Below, piece after piece: positions 23,099 through 34,924 of a stretch of 64,000 nucleotides of DNA. Both the position numbers and the translations under genes were made by a program. The stretch covers positions 18,842,411-18,906,410 of the forward strand of contig NC_133472.1 in the NCBI RefSeq assembly GCF_025370935.1, written 5' to 3'. Source of the stretch: Choristoneura fumiferana. Taxonomy: Eukaryota; Arthropoda; Insecta; Lepidoptera; Tortricidae. Below the pieces are notes generated by a model. It saw nothing but the letters and a program-made list of their open reading frames with translations, was not told where the DNA came from and did no database searches. Each line of letters begins with the position of its first letter. The stretch's first letter is position 1.

Positions 23099-26000
23099 TA
23101 CGCTTTCACGGCTAAACCGCTGAACCGATTTGGATGAAATTTGGTACAGTGATAGAATAGACCTTGGGAAAGAACATAGGCTATCTTTTATTGCGAAAAA
23201 AAATGTTTTAAGGGGTTGAAATAGGGGATGAAAGTTAATATGGTGGAAGTTCGTCGCTGTCGAAGATAAAACCATGAAACTTGGCATTTAGGCCCTTAAT
23301 CCATATATTAATATTGTAAATGCGAATGTAACTCTGTCTGTCTGTTACGCTTTCACGGCTAAACGGCTGAACCGATTTGGATGAAATTTGGTGCAGAGAT
23401 AGAATAGACCTTGGGAAAGAACATAGGCTATCTTTTATTGCGAAAAAAAAGGTTTTAAGGGGTTGAAATAGGGGATGAAAGTTAATATGGTGGAAGTTCG
23501 TCGCTGTCGAAGATAAAACCATGAAACTTGGCATTTAGGCCCTTAATAAGAAATAAATCGATATTTGTTTGAGCTTTTTTGAAAATTCGACCTGTGAGGG
23601 GATGAAAGTTTATATGGAAGGTCGTCATTATCGAAGATAAATCGATGAATATTTATTAAACTAGCCATTTGGGCACGTGATAAGAGATAAATAGATATTT
23701 GTTCGCGCGTTTTTTAAAATTCTTCCTGTGAGAGGGTGAAATAACGGATGAAACTTTATATGGAAGATCGTCATTATTGAAGATAAATCGATGGTTCTTT
23801 GTGAAACTTGGCATTTGGACATTATAAGAAATAAATAGATATTTTTTCAAGCGTTTTTGAAATTTTTACCGGCGAGGGGATGTTAGCAGAGGAAATGATG
23901 CAGTGTTAGCAGTGCCCTTTAAGCTCATAGCAAAATGTACGCAATGTGGGGTTATAATGGCTTATTGACATAGACAGTCAGACATGAAAAATTATGATTT
24001 CCAGATTTTTCTTATTTATTGTGCTATATAAGACTACCTTTATGCAAAAAAAAAACAAGTTTTTAGGACAGCCGGAAGTGCCCTATAACTTTTTCTGTTA
24101 AGGTAATTTGTATGGACACACCTTTTTAATGACTGTAGCTTTTGATTGCCTTGACTTAGAAGTTTGATTTTTCCACAGATTTCGGGACTATTGACCTGAG
24201 TTTAGGGTTTTAATCTCAATTCGATACCGATTCTCCGCGTGTTTACGAGATAGAGGATCTTGACAGACAGACGGACGTACGGACAGCAAAGTGATCCTAT
24301 AAGGGTTCCATTTTTTCCTTTTGAGCTACGGAACCCAAAAATCATTTATTCCGGCGCTTTTAAAATTTCGACCTATAAATATGGGGATGAAAGTTCTTAA
24401 GTAATTACAAACAAATTTACTATAAGTATGTTTATCGGAAATATGTGTAGCTATGCTTAGTAAAAATGCCGTTTTAATTATAATCCTACCCTCCTAACTT
24501 ACAATAAAGGACGTAAGGTGTCAAGAGTTCACTATGAGGAATAATAATTAGTCCTTTTGTGTTGGTAGGGTAGAATACACGTCGTATTGCTAAAATGTGG
24601 CTACCCGCAAAATATTTATGTTTTACCAAAGAACATGGATGTATGGATGTTCAGTTCAGCTATTTTCTATGTGCTATTATTGGCAGAATAGGTATCCTAA
24701 ATAAATTAAATACTTCCTAAAGTTATTATTCCACGCGGACGAAGTCGCGGGCAAAAGCTAGTGTATTATATTTTCCAGCATAAACTAACTGAGCATGAAA
24801 CATTAATTATGATTCACGTTCAACATGTGACCCTGTATGTACTTATAGATTGATTGAATGAAAATACAAGCACGTTATAAAGTAGGGTCATATGTCCAAC
24901 AATGAAACTTAGGTACACAGTGAAACATTGCGATATTTCTAGCGCCACCTTGCCAGATCGTGCACTATATCGTATAAGAACACCCTTGAGAACCCCCCAC
25001 TGTATCCCAGTTTGCATTGGTGTCACGAGGAGGAACACGTGTCTACAGAGCTTTTCAGTATTATTGACACAAAAGTAAGAATTTTAAGCATTTTTTGTAG
25101 ATTTTTCATTAAATTATGGTTATAAATTCAATATATTTGATACTTTTTTAATATTAAACGTATTTTGTAGATTATCGTGGACTAGATGGAGTGTTAAAGT
25201 GGCACAATGTAGTAGGCTAAAATTCGAAGTTGATATAAAATACCTTAGGTAATCAACTATGAAACATTTACGCATGTGACACCTAATGAGACTGATTAAA
25301 GTTAAAGTAATAAAACTGTTTGATTATATTCGTGCATTTTTTTATAAACCTATTACATAAATACGTCCCAAAAATTATGAAACAGATTGTATTAGTTAGA
25401 ATACTGTATAATACCTATGTCACGTGATACCCAATAAAACCACCTAAGTACAGTAATAAATTCAGACTTCTATCTGTCAAAACAAAAAAATATATGAGGT
25501 TTTGGATTGGTGTTTCATTGGTGGACACTTGACCCTACCTACCGGATATTTTGTGTCAATGTTCGTACGTTTAGTTAGCGCCATATTTTTACGAAATAAT
25601 TCTCCACGTTTAATTGTACCTAACGTCAGCGTGCTGTCACAACTAGGCTTGCGCAAGCGATGCGCGTTACATTGCGCTCGCCGCAGTCGGTAGCGATCTA
25701 ACTGCGATTATAGAACAAAGTGACCCGATAGATGGGCTTTATTCGAGGTATTCAACGTTGTTTAAAGTATGAGACTATGTTGTAAAGAAATAAATATTTA
25801 CATTTAAAGAAAAAAATATAATACATAATAAAGGTGGAAGATTCTAGATCTTCTTGGTGCAACACTCTTGCTGGTGTACCACAAGGTGGAGTGTTATCTC
25901 CATTATTATTCTCTATTTTTATAGATTCTATTTCTCATAATCTTTTCTCTTCGTATCACCTTTATGCTGATGACCTACATATCTATTCTCAGGGCGTGCT

Positions 26001-29000
26001 TGGCGATCTTCCGTTGGTTATGGAGTCTGTAAACTTGGATCTAAAAAAGATTTTAAAATGGAGCCAACGATTTGGCCTGATTGTCAATCCGACAAAGACC
26101 CAGGTCATTGTCATTGGTAGCTCGAGACTTGTCCCAAGAGTCGATTTTGCGTCTCTGCCACCGGTGCTTTTTGACTGAGTACTAATACCGTTTGCACATC
26201 AGGTCAAGAGCCTGGGTGTTATTTTCGACCGCACTCTCTCATGGTCTCCTCATGTGTGCGAGGTGAGCATAAAGGTGTTTGCTGCGGTGGGATCTTTAAG
26301 ACGGCTTTAGAATTTCCTACCTTTTGCTACCAAGGTTGCGCTTGCTCAAACTATTCTGCACCCTATATTCGACTATGCTGACATTTGTTATCCCGATCTC
26401 TTAGAAGAGCAGCTTAACAAACTTGAGCGAATTCAAAATCTATGCATTCGGTTTATATTTGGTCTACGTAAGTTCGATCATGTCTCTAATTTTCGATCAC
26501 AGTTCAAGTGGCTCCCAATCCGCTTTCGCAGTAACTCTCACATTCTCCACCTTCTTTATGGCATTCTCTTTAACCCTGGAACTCCTCGCTACCTCAAAGA
26601 GCGATTTAGCAACGTAACTTCTATTCGATGCTCTCAGAACTTTATCCTTTCCGTGCCTCTATCTAACTCCAAATTCTATGTATATTCTTATACTGTCCAG
26701 GCTATTCGGTTGTGGAACTCCTTACCGATTGACTTACGACGCGCAAAGTCTTTGTCACTATTTAAATCTATGCTTAAGGAGCACTATCTGTCATCTTGTA
26801 ATTATTAGCCTTATTATAATTTATTTATTTATTTGTTGCTGTTTATCTCACTACCTATATTTATTTTGTACGCATATTATTTGTACGATATAATTATGTA
26901 TGTATTCGTAGATGTATTGCTGTTACGTTTAAATTTTCTGATCTACTTTTGATGCACCACCTGTTGTAAACTAGTCCTTCCTTCTTTCTGCAAAAAAAGG
27001 TTGCCTGGAAGAGATCGCTCTTAAGCGATAAGGCCGCCTATTGCTCACCTTGTATTTTTTTTCTCTGTGTATCTGTTTTCTGTATCGCTTACTATGTCTG
27101 GTGTACAATAAAGAGTCTTTGTATTGTATTGTATTGTAGATGTTGACCGCGACTCCGTCCGCGTAGAAATCGTTTATTGCTATCCCGCGGGAACTATGCA
27201 ATTTTTCGGGATAAAACCCACTCTATGTCCTTTTTTAGATCTATCTGTATACCGAATTTCATCTAAATCGGTTTAGCGGTTTAGACGTGAACGTAAACAA
27301 ACAAATAAAGAGACATGAAAAATTGGCATTTAAAATATTAGCAAGGTACGTAAGATGTGCTTTAAATCCTTTACCTTTAAAATTGCCAATCAATCAATCA
27401 ATCAAAATAGGATTGTGTGTGGACCATTTTCATGACGAAACTGTTACGTTCTTAGTCTATGTGGTCTTAGTTCTATTCTTATTCCGCATAGAAGGTGGCG
27501 CCATTCTATTTATTCCAGTTTGTGTATGGACCATTTTGCCGATGCGATTTTGTTGTATCTGTGTCTGGTTGGAAAAAAATACTTAGTACCGCGAAAACTT
27601 TTAAATTGTTCTAGAGCGTAAACCATAAACGATTAAAATAAATTGATTATTCTCACACAGTCGACAAGTGAATGTGAAAATTATGATGTCGAGCAAAGAG
27701 CAAAAGACATAATTGATAATCTTTTGCCGCCAAAATCTAGAAAGATTTAAGTATTTAAAAACCTATGAAAGTTTTATGGACAGGAGGAATAAGAAACACA
27801 TTAATTCTTTCACAGAAATAACTATTTTTTCTCGCAATCGAAGTTTAAAATAGAGTTTTCACCTCGAGGCTAAAAGTCAATATATTATACCCTTGCATAA
27901 ATAGACACCCTCGCTAAAGCTCGGGTGGCTAACCACCTCGGGTATACCACGCGCAATATAAATCTGCCTAAAAGTTCATTACTTAATACTCGGTTTTGAC
28001 GCATTTTTGAGATACATTTTTTATGCGAGGTCTTTACGTTACTCCCGGATTGTGTTCGAATCGCTTAACGGTGTACCTATTCAAGGTTTACTAATGATTC
28101 GGCGAATAACGTTTGGCAACCTGTTTCATTTCGCAACTTTTCATTTCCCAACTGTTTAATATTTCTGAAACTGTAAATATTTCAGGATTTTAATAAAACT
28201 AACCTAACCTAACCTAAAATGTTCCACACGATGGCCCTGATATAAATCCTGAAATATTTACAGTTTTACAGCCTTATTCATAAAAAATCTTTAATTAAGG
28301 TTTGATCGGTCTGTTACTTAGCAGACTGATTAAGCTTGTTAGACGGTTGTCAAGAAGTATGATTCATAAACGCTTGCTAGCAGTCTGCTAGTTGTTGAGC
28401 TGCTGATAGATGGATTAGACGCGTTATGTTGGCCACCTTGACAAATCAAAGACAAAAAATGGCCTAATCGATAATTAAAAAAAAAATTGACAGCAGTGAC
28501 AGCAAATTACCAGAAAAAAAATAAAAAGCGAGATGTTTGTTTTCCCGCCATTTCCGATCCGCATGTTTATGGAGGGCTATCGCGAATGAATTCGCCGCTA
28601 GAGGCGCTAGTGTAGCGTGAGGTCTCCGAAATGTCAAATTTCATAGTGTTTGGGTGAGCTACGCGGGTTTATTTATAATAAGAATTTTTTTGTGAATATT
28701 TTGCATAACCTGAAATTAATTATGGCAATTATTAATTACGGGGAAATGAATGTCTGTGTTTTGAGACAGTTTTGTCTTTCGGAAACTTTTGTCCTCCCTT
28801 TTTTTCCGAACAAAACGGGACTTAGCAACACTGTGGTTGCTGAATATTTTTATGGTACAGTTTTAAGGTGTTTTAAATATGATTTTACTCTAAACTTTGT
28901 TTTAACGCCCGTAATAACAGACTCTGAAAGCCACACTTAAAAACCTCACGCAACAGTGCGCCATCTAGTGAGACAAGAAACGATAGCCCTCATTATGTTA

Positions 29001-31985
29001 ATCATCCTTATTTTTTTTTTCATATTTATTGTTAATTTATTGTTGCTAATTTAGAGGATTTTTAAATACAAATTCCTGAAAATAAATTTTCCTGTTTTTT
29101 TTTAATCTGCGTAGCCCTGCCTTCACTATAAATATCTTCGGTACCTATGGTTTTTTGCTCTAGTCAAATTCAGCTGTTCAAACTTGTGGCGGCCATTTTG
29201 TGACTTAGCAGAGAGATAAAGGAGGGTCTACGGTCCTCTAACTTTAGCAGAGCCTTGATCGACTGATTAGCGCTAACAGACGTTTATGAATCATGTTTTT
29301 TAGCATCGGGCCTTCAAGGAGCCTTCAAGGAGGCTCTAACTTTTTATGAATAAGGCTGTTAGAGTTTGCGAAATGAAACAGGTTGCCAAACGTTACGTTG
29401 CGAAAAGGCAGTACTCGCTATTCAATGATTGGAATTATACCTTTATAGTTTTTGTGATACCTACTAGTCGTGGCAATGAACTTTTAGGCCAAGTTATTTT
29501 AGTCCCTCGATAAAAAATATACTATATAATGTTAATCCAGTCATACTTTATCTATCTGTGTGACAAATTTTATCCAGATTCGTTTAGACGTCTTTGCATG
29601 ATAGAGTAGGTACAGATAGTTCAACTCAGTTGTGAGCGCGGCCCTAAGTGTGCGTGCGCTTGTAAATATACAACATTTACGTGACGCGGCAGTCGTTGTC
29701 TGAGCAAGACGTGTTCTTATCGCTATACCCACACATAGGGCCGCGCGCACAACTGTGTTGAACTATCTGTAACGAACATTAATTCTAATCACTCAAATTC
29801 TCTATTTGGTAGGATATGTTTATAGTTAGACGTAGATATAATTACCTATATAAGCAGAATCAGAAGTGTGTATGACTGCAGGGTGGACCTGGAGTCGCTG
29901 CGGATCAGCGCGCGCGTACGCTTCCCACGGCTGCACTTTGTGGGCCGCTACTCCCTGGACGCGCGGCTGCTGGTGCTGCCCCTGCACGGCGCGGGCACCA
30001 TCGTCGCCGACGCCGGTGCGCTTACACATACCCACACCTATACACAAAAGATCCCTGTGGGTCAAGTGTAACCCTACGATTAAGACATTCATGCACACAC
30101 ACCATACATTGTTACCGTTTTGCGGGGAACAGGTGGGAACAAGTGAAGTAACAGCCTATGCACACTGTCTTGCGTTTTGGGGGCGGTTTCTCGGCGAAGC
30201 GTGATTGTCGCGAGCACGCGGCGTACCACACGCTGTAATGACTGCCTCCGCGATGATTGTCCCCTTTGTTGTGGCCGTAATGTTACCGATTGGTTGAGGC
30301 TACCGTGGCAGCACCGAGGCGGCGAATTATCACAAATATTAAACAACTACACATTTATCGCTATCCCGCGGGAACGATGCTTTTTTCCGGGATAAAAGCT
30401 ATCCTATGTCCTTCTCCCGGGATTCAAACTATCTGTATACCGAATTTCTTCTAAATCGGTTCAGCGGTTTAGACGTGATGAAGTAACAAACAAACAAACC
30501 GACTGACAAACTTTGGCATTTATAATATTAGTGGGATACTGGTACTCATAAGTAGGTAACTATCGCAAAACTGAATGAAAACTTGTAAAAACTTTGTTTG
30601 TTTGTTACTTCATCACGTCTAAATCGCTGAACTGATTTTGATGAAATCTAGTATACAGATAGTGTGTGTGGCAACCTTTTTTATGTGAATTTATGTTTTT
30701 ATACTTTTCTTACCAATTTTGAATAATTTTGTATGTTCTATTTGGCAGTCTCATTAAAGATACGTACCAGTTAACACGTGTTTTGCATTTAGTAGGCTCG
30801 CAGACCCTTAAGGCCCAGTTTTAGCCCTTAAGGCACCAGACCGTAACAGATAGTTTGAGTCCCGGAGAAGGACATAGGATAGTTTTTATCCCGGAAACTT
30901 GTATAGTTCCTGCGGGATAACGATTAACGAATTCTATGCGGACGGAGTCGCGAGTAACGTCTAGTCTTCTTCTTCTCGAGTAGGGTATCGTTGTTGTCGT
31001 TGGGCCTCTGACTCGCACTTAGCCGGTTCCTATCTTATTTTTAAGAGCAAAAATGAGGCTTTTGCCATGTCCTATTTTTAAACACGGCAATCGAAAATTT
31101 CAGAGCAAGTGAAAAAAAAGGAAATTGAGGCTTGTGTCATAAAATTAATCCGGATTACTTGAAATAAATACTTGTAAATATTAGTTTTGAGCATATTTAT
31201 TAGAATACTAAAAACGAATAAAAATGAATATCTACTAAGTATGGAAATTGATCATCAAAACAGTCACATGATTTAGTTTTACGCTCCGTACGTTTACTAT
31301 GAACTCAGGCAGTGGGTGACGAGCGTTCTAGGTACTTGCTATGTTTATAGAAATACGCAGTGAACATAGCAAAAATGTAAAGCAACTGATTATTGTAACG
31401 AGTACTTTCAATTTGGGAAATAAAGTTAATACCAGTTAATACAAGCAGGTGCAGTCATGACGAAATGGCATCATCTCGAGTATTACTCAAAAAAAGATTG
31501 TTTTTCGTTGCCAGTGCGATGTGATACGGAGATAGTGCTGCACTCCACCCTAGAGCAGCGCGAGGGTGTGGAGTACATCCAGTTCACGAAGCTCGACGTC
31601 CATCTCAACGTGAAGGACTACTCCGTCAGGCTTGAGGGGCTCTTCGACGGTAACAAAGCTTTGGGTAAGGAAACACTAAATGATGAACGACGTGATAGTG
31701 TGAACTATTGGACGAAAGAACCTGCGATAATTTGAAGATGTTCATGATACCGATTGCAATATCGTTGACTCACTTTCTCCATATTCTCGAGTATTTTTTA
31801 AGTGCATTATTCTTATTTAATTATTTTGTTAAGGTGACGCTGCCAATGAAGCCATCAACCAGAGCCGAGAGGAAATTCTAAGAGCCACGAAACCGTATGC
31901 AGAGAGAACCGTTTCTAAGTTATTTCTCGACACTGCCAATAAAATTGCGAGTAGCTTCCCTTTCGACCAATTGATTCCCAAATAG
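17028..31985 (+). CDS. Gene C: takeout/JHBP-family secreted carrier
   Basis: Six coding exons: 17028-17097, 19906-20048, 21002-21096, 29882-30015, 31515-31664 and 31834-31985. All have GT/AG borders and matching phases (1, 0, 2, 1, 1), giving 247 residues ending FDQLIPK. Residues 1 to about 18 (MTKYLILLIIAVQVVVSV) are a signal peptide. LPDYIQVCKRDQSTINACV carries the family's conserved Cys pair (Cys30, Cys40), followed by the takeout-like GMPEFGVPPTEPF. Exon 4 has the FPRLHFVGRYSLDARLLVLP strand region and exon 5 ends in LEGLFDGNKALG, both typical of takeout proteins. Length is normal for the family. Takeout/JHBP proteins are extracellular carriers of small hydrophobic ligands (juvenile hormone in the best studied cases), and some are clock- and feeding-regulated. 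The ligand here is not predictable. Introns are swollen by transposons (intron 3 is 8.8 kb). Gene D is a paralogue. Confidence 0.93.
17362..17367. promoter_or_regulatory. CACGTG E-box in intron 1 of gene C
   Basis: A perfect CACGTG palindrome 265 bases into intron 1. Drosophila takeout is clock-controlled, and CLOCK/CYCLE bind CACGTG, so it is worth noting, but a 6-mer occurs often by chance and others exist in the window. Confidence 0.2.
19318..19565. repeat. Tandem array with telomere-like TTAGG core
   Basis: About four diverged units of roughly 57 bases, each with 'taggttaggtta' plus 'gcgaccccaacaaaa' and 'aaatcgctaccagaaaa'. TTAGG is the insect telomeric unit, here interstitial and mixed with unrelated sequence. 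Confidence 0.65.
20195..20860 (+). repeat. Interspersed repeat family A, short copy
   Basis: Same ends as 6501-7690 ('tttagggttccggagcc' start, 'cacgctcttggccggtttttt' end) with an expanded (GTCT)n run at 20247-20272. It lies in intron 2 of gene C. Confidence 0.7.
21991..22323. repeat. Local segmental duplication in intron 3 of gene C
   Basis: A block starting 'ttgacaaaattgaaaacaat' and ending 'tagtcttgaatcatgtt' occurs at about 21991-22098 and again at 22206-22323. It is nearly identical except for an 11-base insertion in the second copy. Both are followed by 'ttaagggcaatgctggacaa'. Confidence 0.7.
22603..22740. repeat. Hairpin MITE, near-perfect inverted repeat
   Basis: GTACAGTCAAGGGCAAAGAT at the left is mirrored by ATCTTTGCCCTTGACTGTAC at the right. 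The inner arms also pair (AAAGTTGCAAAAATATGTAT / ATACATATTTTTGCAACTTT). Noncoding; only a short loop separates the arms. Confidence 0.8.
23027..24761 (+). mobile_element. Non-autonomous Helitron
   Basis: Inserted between A (23026) and T (24762). It starts TCCATACTAATATTATAAAT and ends 'cgaagtcgcgggcaaaag' CTAG. Near the 5' end is a (CTGT)n run and a tandem duplication of about 260 bases (23027-23290 and 23297-23550), then three weaker repeats of the 'gatgaaagtttatatgg' block. About 24000-24345 holds an inserted piece of family B. The short open frames here are translations of the repeat, not genes. Confidence 0.75.
24762..25833. other. Intronic stretch (gene C intron 3), no feature recognised
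   Basis: AT-rich. It carries CACGTG at about 25036 and 25420 and several 'atgaaacat' words. Nothing coding was recognised. Confidence 0.35.
25834..27140 (+). pseudogene. 5'-truncated LINE with reverse-transcriptase remnant
   Basis: Codes for VPQGGVLSPLLFSIFIDSI and SSYHLYADDLHIYSQG, so the RT motif with the catalytic YADD is present. The frame stops at 26176 and resumes in another frame (HPIFDYADICYPDL, then AIRLWNSLPIDLRRAKS) to about 26807. The 3' UTR has 'gttgcctggaagagatcgct' and ends with AATAAA and a (TATTG)n tail. Stops and frame shifts show it is dead. Inserted in intron 3 of gene C. Confidence 0.8.
27141..27310 (-). repeat. Helitron-like fragment
   Basis: 'gaccgcgactccgtccgcgt', 'atcccgcgggaac' and 'aaatcggtttagcggtttag' are the 3' half of the Helitron-like family in inverse orientation, abutting the LINE tail. 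Confidence 0.6.
27311..28084. other. Intronic stretch, weak repeat similarity
   Basis: 27826-27960 ('ctcgcaatcgaagt...gctcgggtggctaa') resembles 43516-43625 in intron 1 of gene D, so it is probably an old repeat. No genes. Confidence 0.35.
28269..29358. mobile_element. PIF/Harbinger-like non-autonomous element, nested
   Basis: Terminal inverted repeats CAGCCTTATTCATAAAAA / TTTTTATGAATAAGGCTG are flanked by TTA on both sides (28266-28268, 29359-29361). A 3-bp TWA target duplication is the PIF/Harbinger hallmark. No transposase is present. It sits inside the word-repeat element and is itself interrupted by 28572-28991. Confidence 0.65.
28572..28991. mobile_element. MITE with GAGGGCTATCG ends, nested third level
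   Basis: GAGGGCTATCG (28572-28582) is the exact reverse complement of CGATAGCCCTC (28981-28991). Near each end is a 'gaggcgctag' / 'cgccatctag' motif. A 96-codon open frame inside has no recognisable motif. Confidence 0.6.
29612..29770. repeat. MITE with 30-bp inverted ends
   Basis: ACAGATAGTTCAACTCAGTT... is mirrored by ...TGTGTTGAACTATCTGT, and GCGCGGCCCTA by TAGGGCCGCGCGC. It may be flanked by TA. It ends 111 bases before exon 4 of gene C. Confidence 0.7.
30355..30536 (-). repeat. Helitron-like 5' part
   Basis: In reverse it starts TCCCACTAATATTATAAATG next to an A and continues through 'gtttgtttgtttgttacttc' to 'ttcccgcgggatagcg'. The 3' end is missing. Confidence 0.6.
30591..30964 (+). 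repeat. Helitron-like 3' part
   Basis: From 'tttgtttgtttgttacttca' to 'gcggacggagtcgcgagtaa' and a terminal CTAG|T. Facing the element at 30355-30536, the pair forms a loose inverted repeat in intron 4 of gene C. A piece of family B follows at about 31008. Confidence 0.6.
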
Positions 31986-32078
31986 TTGTTCTACTTGTTA
32001 TACAAAGAAATGTATGTATGGATAATGTCTAACTATCGCATTTTCTTTCTTCGTTTGCTTTAAGTAGGTAACTCTTTT

Positions 32079-32084
32079 AATAAA
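32079..32084 (+). terminator. Polyadenylation signal of gene C
   Basis: AATAAA, 94 bases after the TAG stop, followed by a T-rich tract. Likely 3' end of the gene C transcript. Confidence 0.55.
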
Positions 32085-32158
32085 AAAATTTTTTCCCGCT
32101 GTAATTTTTTATTACCTAGGTACTCATTGTAAATACGTATAGATACTGCCGCCGTGAA

Positions 32159-32325
32159 TCCATATAATATAAAGGCGATAGTGTGTGTGTTTGTGTGTAT
32201 GTTTGTCCGCCTTTCACGTTAAAACGGAGCTACGGATCGACGTCATTTTTGGCATAGAGATAGTTTATGGGCCCGAGAGTGACAACAGGGTACCTACTTT
32301 TTATCCCGGAAAATCCCTAGTTTTT
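32159..32325 (+). repeat. Helitron-like 5' fragment
   Basis: Starts TCCATATAATATAAAGGCG, then a (GT)n run and 'acggatcgacgtcatttttg'; truncated on the right. Confidence 0.45.
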
Positions 32326-32485
32326 TATATTGCTATAAACAGTTTGAACAATCCTTTAGCTGATAAAGATTAGCAGTTTAAAACTCAAAGTTTCAAAAAT
32401 GGGTCCCTCAATCGTAATTGTTATCTCACACCTGCAATGTCTTTGAAAGACCACAAGATCCAGCGGAACTCCACAAGATGATATA

Positions 32486-33804
32486 CTTAGATGAATGATT
32501 GGCCTCGCGCGCTCGCTCGACTAGATACCGCGCTAACTAAAAACAAAACGTTCGTGAATGCGGCAACTCAATATTGTAGTGTGCGTAAGAACGGTGTAAG
32601 ACAATTTGCAAGGATGCTAGTGTGCGTGACGAATTGTGTTGCCAGCTGCTCCACTGTTACCCGAATTATTGGGAAAATAAATTATTCTGTGGTCTATTAA
32701 GTTACTGGTTACAAAATGTATCTTGGGAAATACTTAGAAATTAAGAAGTAATTAAGAGTGAATGTATTAATATGTTTGTGTATAGGTTAGGCGTAGGTTT
32801 CTTCTTTAAGAAAATGGTAGGTATGATGAAGGTATATCAATGATCAGGCCTCACTTTTAATTAAAAAATATATATATTTAAGGACATTCAATATTTACAA
32901 ATTATTACTGAAAATTCATGGACGGAGTCACCAACTAAGAAGTTTTGCGTACTTAACACGTTGCACCTATAGTTAAACCTAATATAATGTACAGGTTAAT
33001 TAAGACTAAAATAAACATAATTGTTTACAAAATATACATACATAGGTACATGCATACATACATACTTACATACATACGCTTGAAAAACATAACCCTCCTT
33101 CGGGCAGTCGGGTAAAAAGTTAACATTTCAGGAAAATGGGTAGAAATACGAAAAAAAAAATTTTTCGTTTCCCGTAATACCTAAGTAAATCAGCTGATCG
33201 GGCTTTTGACTGGTAAGACGAAAAACATTTTTAATTTTAAGACACATTCACCCCTTAATTAAATAGCGTCGGGTAACAATTTATACACCTTCAGTGTATA
33301 ATATCACAAAGATAAACATTAAATAATATAGAACTAGGTTATATTTATATATTAATTACGTTAGATACTTAAAAAAATAAGTTATTAAAATTTATCATCA
33401 TTTAATGATGATAACAATAAAATTCAATTTATTAAAATTTCAACTACGGGGAATTTGCTTCTTGTGTACGCGGCAACACAGAATGGCGTTTAGGGTTCAT
33501 GTTATTTTATTTTGTAATTTCGAAATTATACGATATTTACTGATGGTATGTGATCCCAGTGTCCTTCTTATTTCTTGTAGTATTATTTTTATACAGTTTC
33601 ACTGCGAAAACTGGCATTTTACTTCGGTTTATGACCAAAATTTAACAAAAATTCGGGACATGCACATTACGCACAGTTTGCAAAGCGACTGACTCGCCTC
33701 GTGCTCAGGTACGCCGATTTCGGCGTACTATTTGTTGCCGCATTTGACAAGTACGCCGGCGGTATCTAGTCGAGCGAGCGCGCGAGACCAATCATTCATC
33801 TAAG
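32486..33804. mobile_element. hAT-like non-autonomous DNA transposon
   Basis: Terminal inverted repeats of about 40 bases (CTTAGATGAATGATTGGCCT / reversed CTTAGATGAATGATTGGTCT, both continuing CGCGCGCTCGCTCGACTAGA) are flanked by an exact 8-bp direct repeat ATGATATA (32478-32485 and 33805-33812). 8-bp duplications are typical of hAT. The 1.3-kb interior has only short open frames with no transposase motif. Confidence 0.75.
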
Positions 33805-33812
33805 ATGATATA

Positions 33813-34924
33813 ATTAGTAAGAGATGATTTAAAAAATTATCCCCACTTTACGTGTACTAAAAAATAAGAAACTTTAAAGGGTTTCCGAATTTGACATCCG
33901 AGGCGGCAGAAGGCGGAGGCGACGTGTGCTACCGCTTACGACCTCGCAGCCTGAGGGACCTTACACCTCAAAAGTTCCTTAATTTTTTGCTCTTTCAATA
34001 ATCCGCTCTCTTATGCACTATAATGGGGCCTCGCCAACTATAACATTACCCACATCAAATTTAGGTCCTGCACCGGCACTGTTCAACATTTTGACTACGA
34101 TCACACGCAAAGAGCCTGTGATATAATATATAAGCGAGGTAAAGTATCTATATTTAGGTGAAAAACCTTAGAAAAGAAAACCCCTCTCGCTTGTAGTAGT
34201 AACGTGCCCTTACAGACAAGTTGACGTTTCAAATTAGAATAATGACTAGATTCGTTTTGTACAGTACTACGTACTTACTGCATATGAAAGACCTAAGTCC
34301 TCCTACACGTATACAATACAACTCAGCTCGGCAACTGTACTGTCACGCGCGTAGGAGAGTATTGAAAAGTAAATTCGGGCTGTTCAGAACCCATAATAGG
34401 CGTCATAATTTAAAGAATAGTCTTAGGGTCACCATCATCGAAACCGATGAGGAGGGCTAATATGTACTTACTGCATGGAGAAAGAGTCTAACTTCAGTAA
34501 CTACACCTAGAAGTATCTAAAAGTTTAGCTCCATAAAGTTTAGCTCTATAAAGGTTAGCTCTATTGCCTCTTTCGTAGTTTGTGTTAGTGAATAGGACAA
34601 GGCTTCTCAAATCGCTTTCCATTTTGTAATATTACGCCTAAAATACGATTGCACGTTTCTATTACCGTTTTTATAGTAATCGCACTGTCGTCAATCACGA
34701 ATCAATCCTCATTGGTATCTGAGTTATAACTTTTATACGATAAATAAGTAAAACCTTGAGGAGACTGTATGTATTTACGTCAAACCATGCCCTAATCAAG
34801 TGACTTGAAGAGTTTACAGGGAGATCAACATACAATTGCTAATTATTTAAGTATTTCTTATATAACGATTACATATTTATTTAAGTAAATCAAAAACACA
34901 GTAAGCAATTATTGCAAAAATAAT
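33813..34924. other. Intergenic between C and D, no gene seen
   Basis: AT-rich with one GC-richer patch at 33895-33970. Three tandem 'aagtttagctccata'-like words occur at about 34525-34565. Nothing coding was recognised. Confidence 0.4.

Larger units (their letters stand above)
28085..29417. mobile_element. Word-repeat DNA element, interrupted copy
   Basis: The left end GGTTTACTAATGATTCGGCG and right end TTGCGAAAAGGCAGTAC match the ends of 10247-10939 in inverse orientation. It is flanked by an 8-bp direct repeat CTATTCAA (28077-28084 and 29418-29425). The interior is split by a second element at 28269-29358. A (CCTAA)n telomere-like run (28199-28216) lies just inside the left arm. Confidence 0.65.

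Noticed and set aside
23039..23850. Several 60-100 codon frames with QTDRQTDRQT-type residues
   Set aside because: They are translations of Helitron sequence and its simple repeats.
28650..28940. 96-codon frame
   Set aside because: Lies within a MITE with inverted ends, no domain recognised, AT-rich composition.
29826..30204. Overlapping frames around exon 4 of gene C
   Set aside because: Only 29882-30015 is flanked by proper splice sites and continues the takeout protein in phase; the others are shadows or read into introns.
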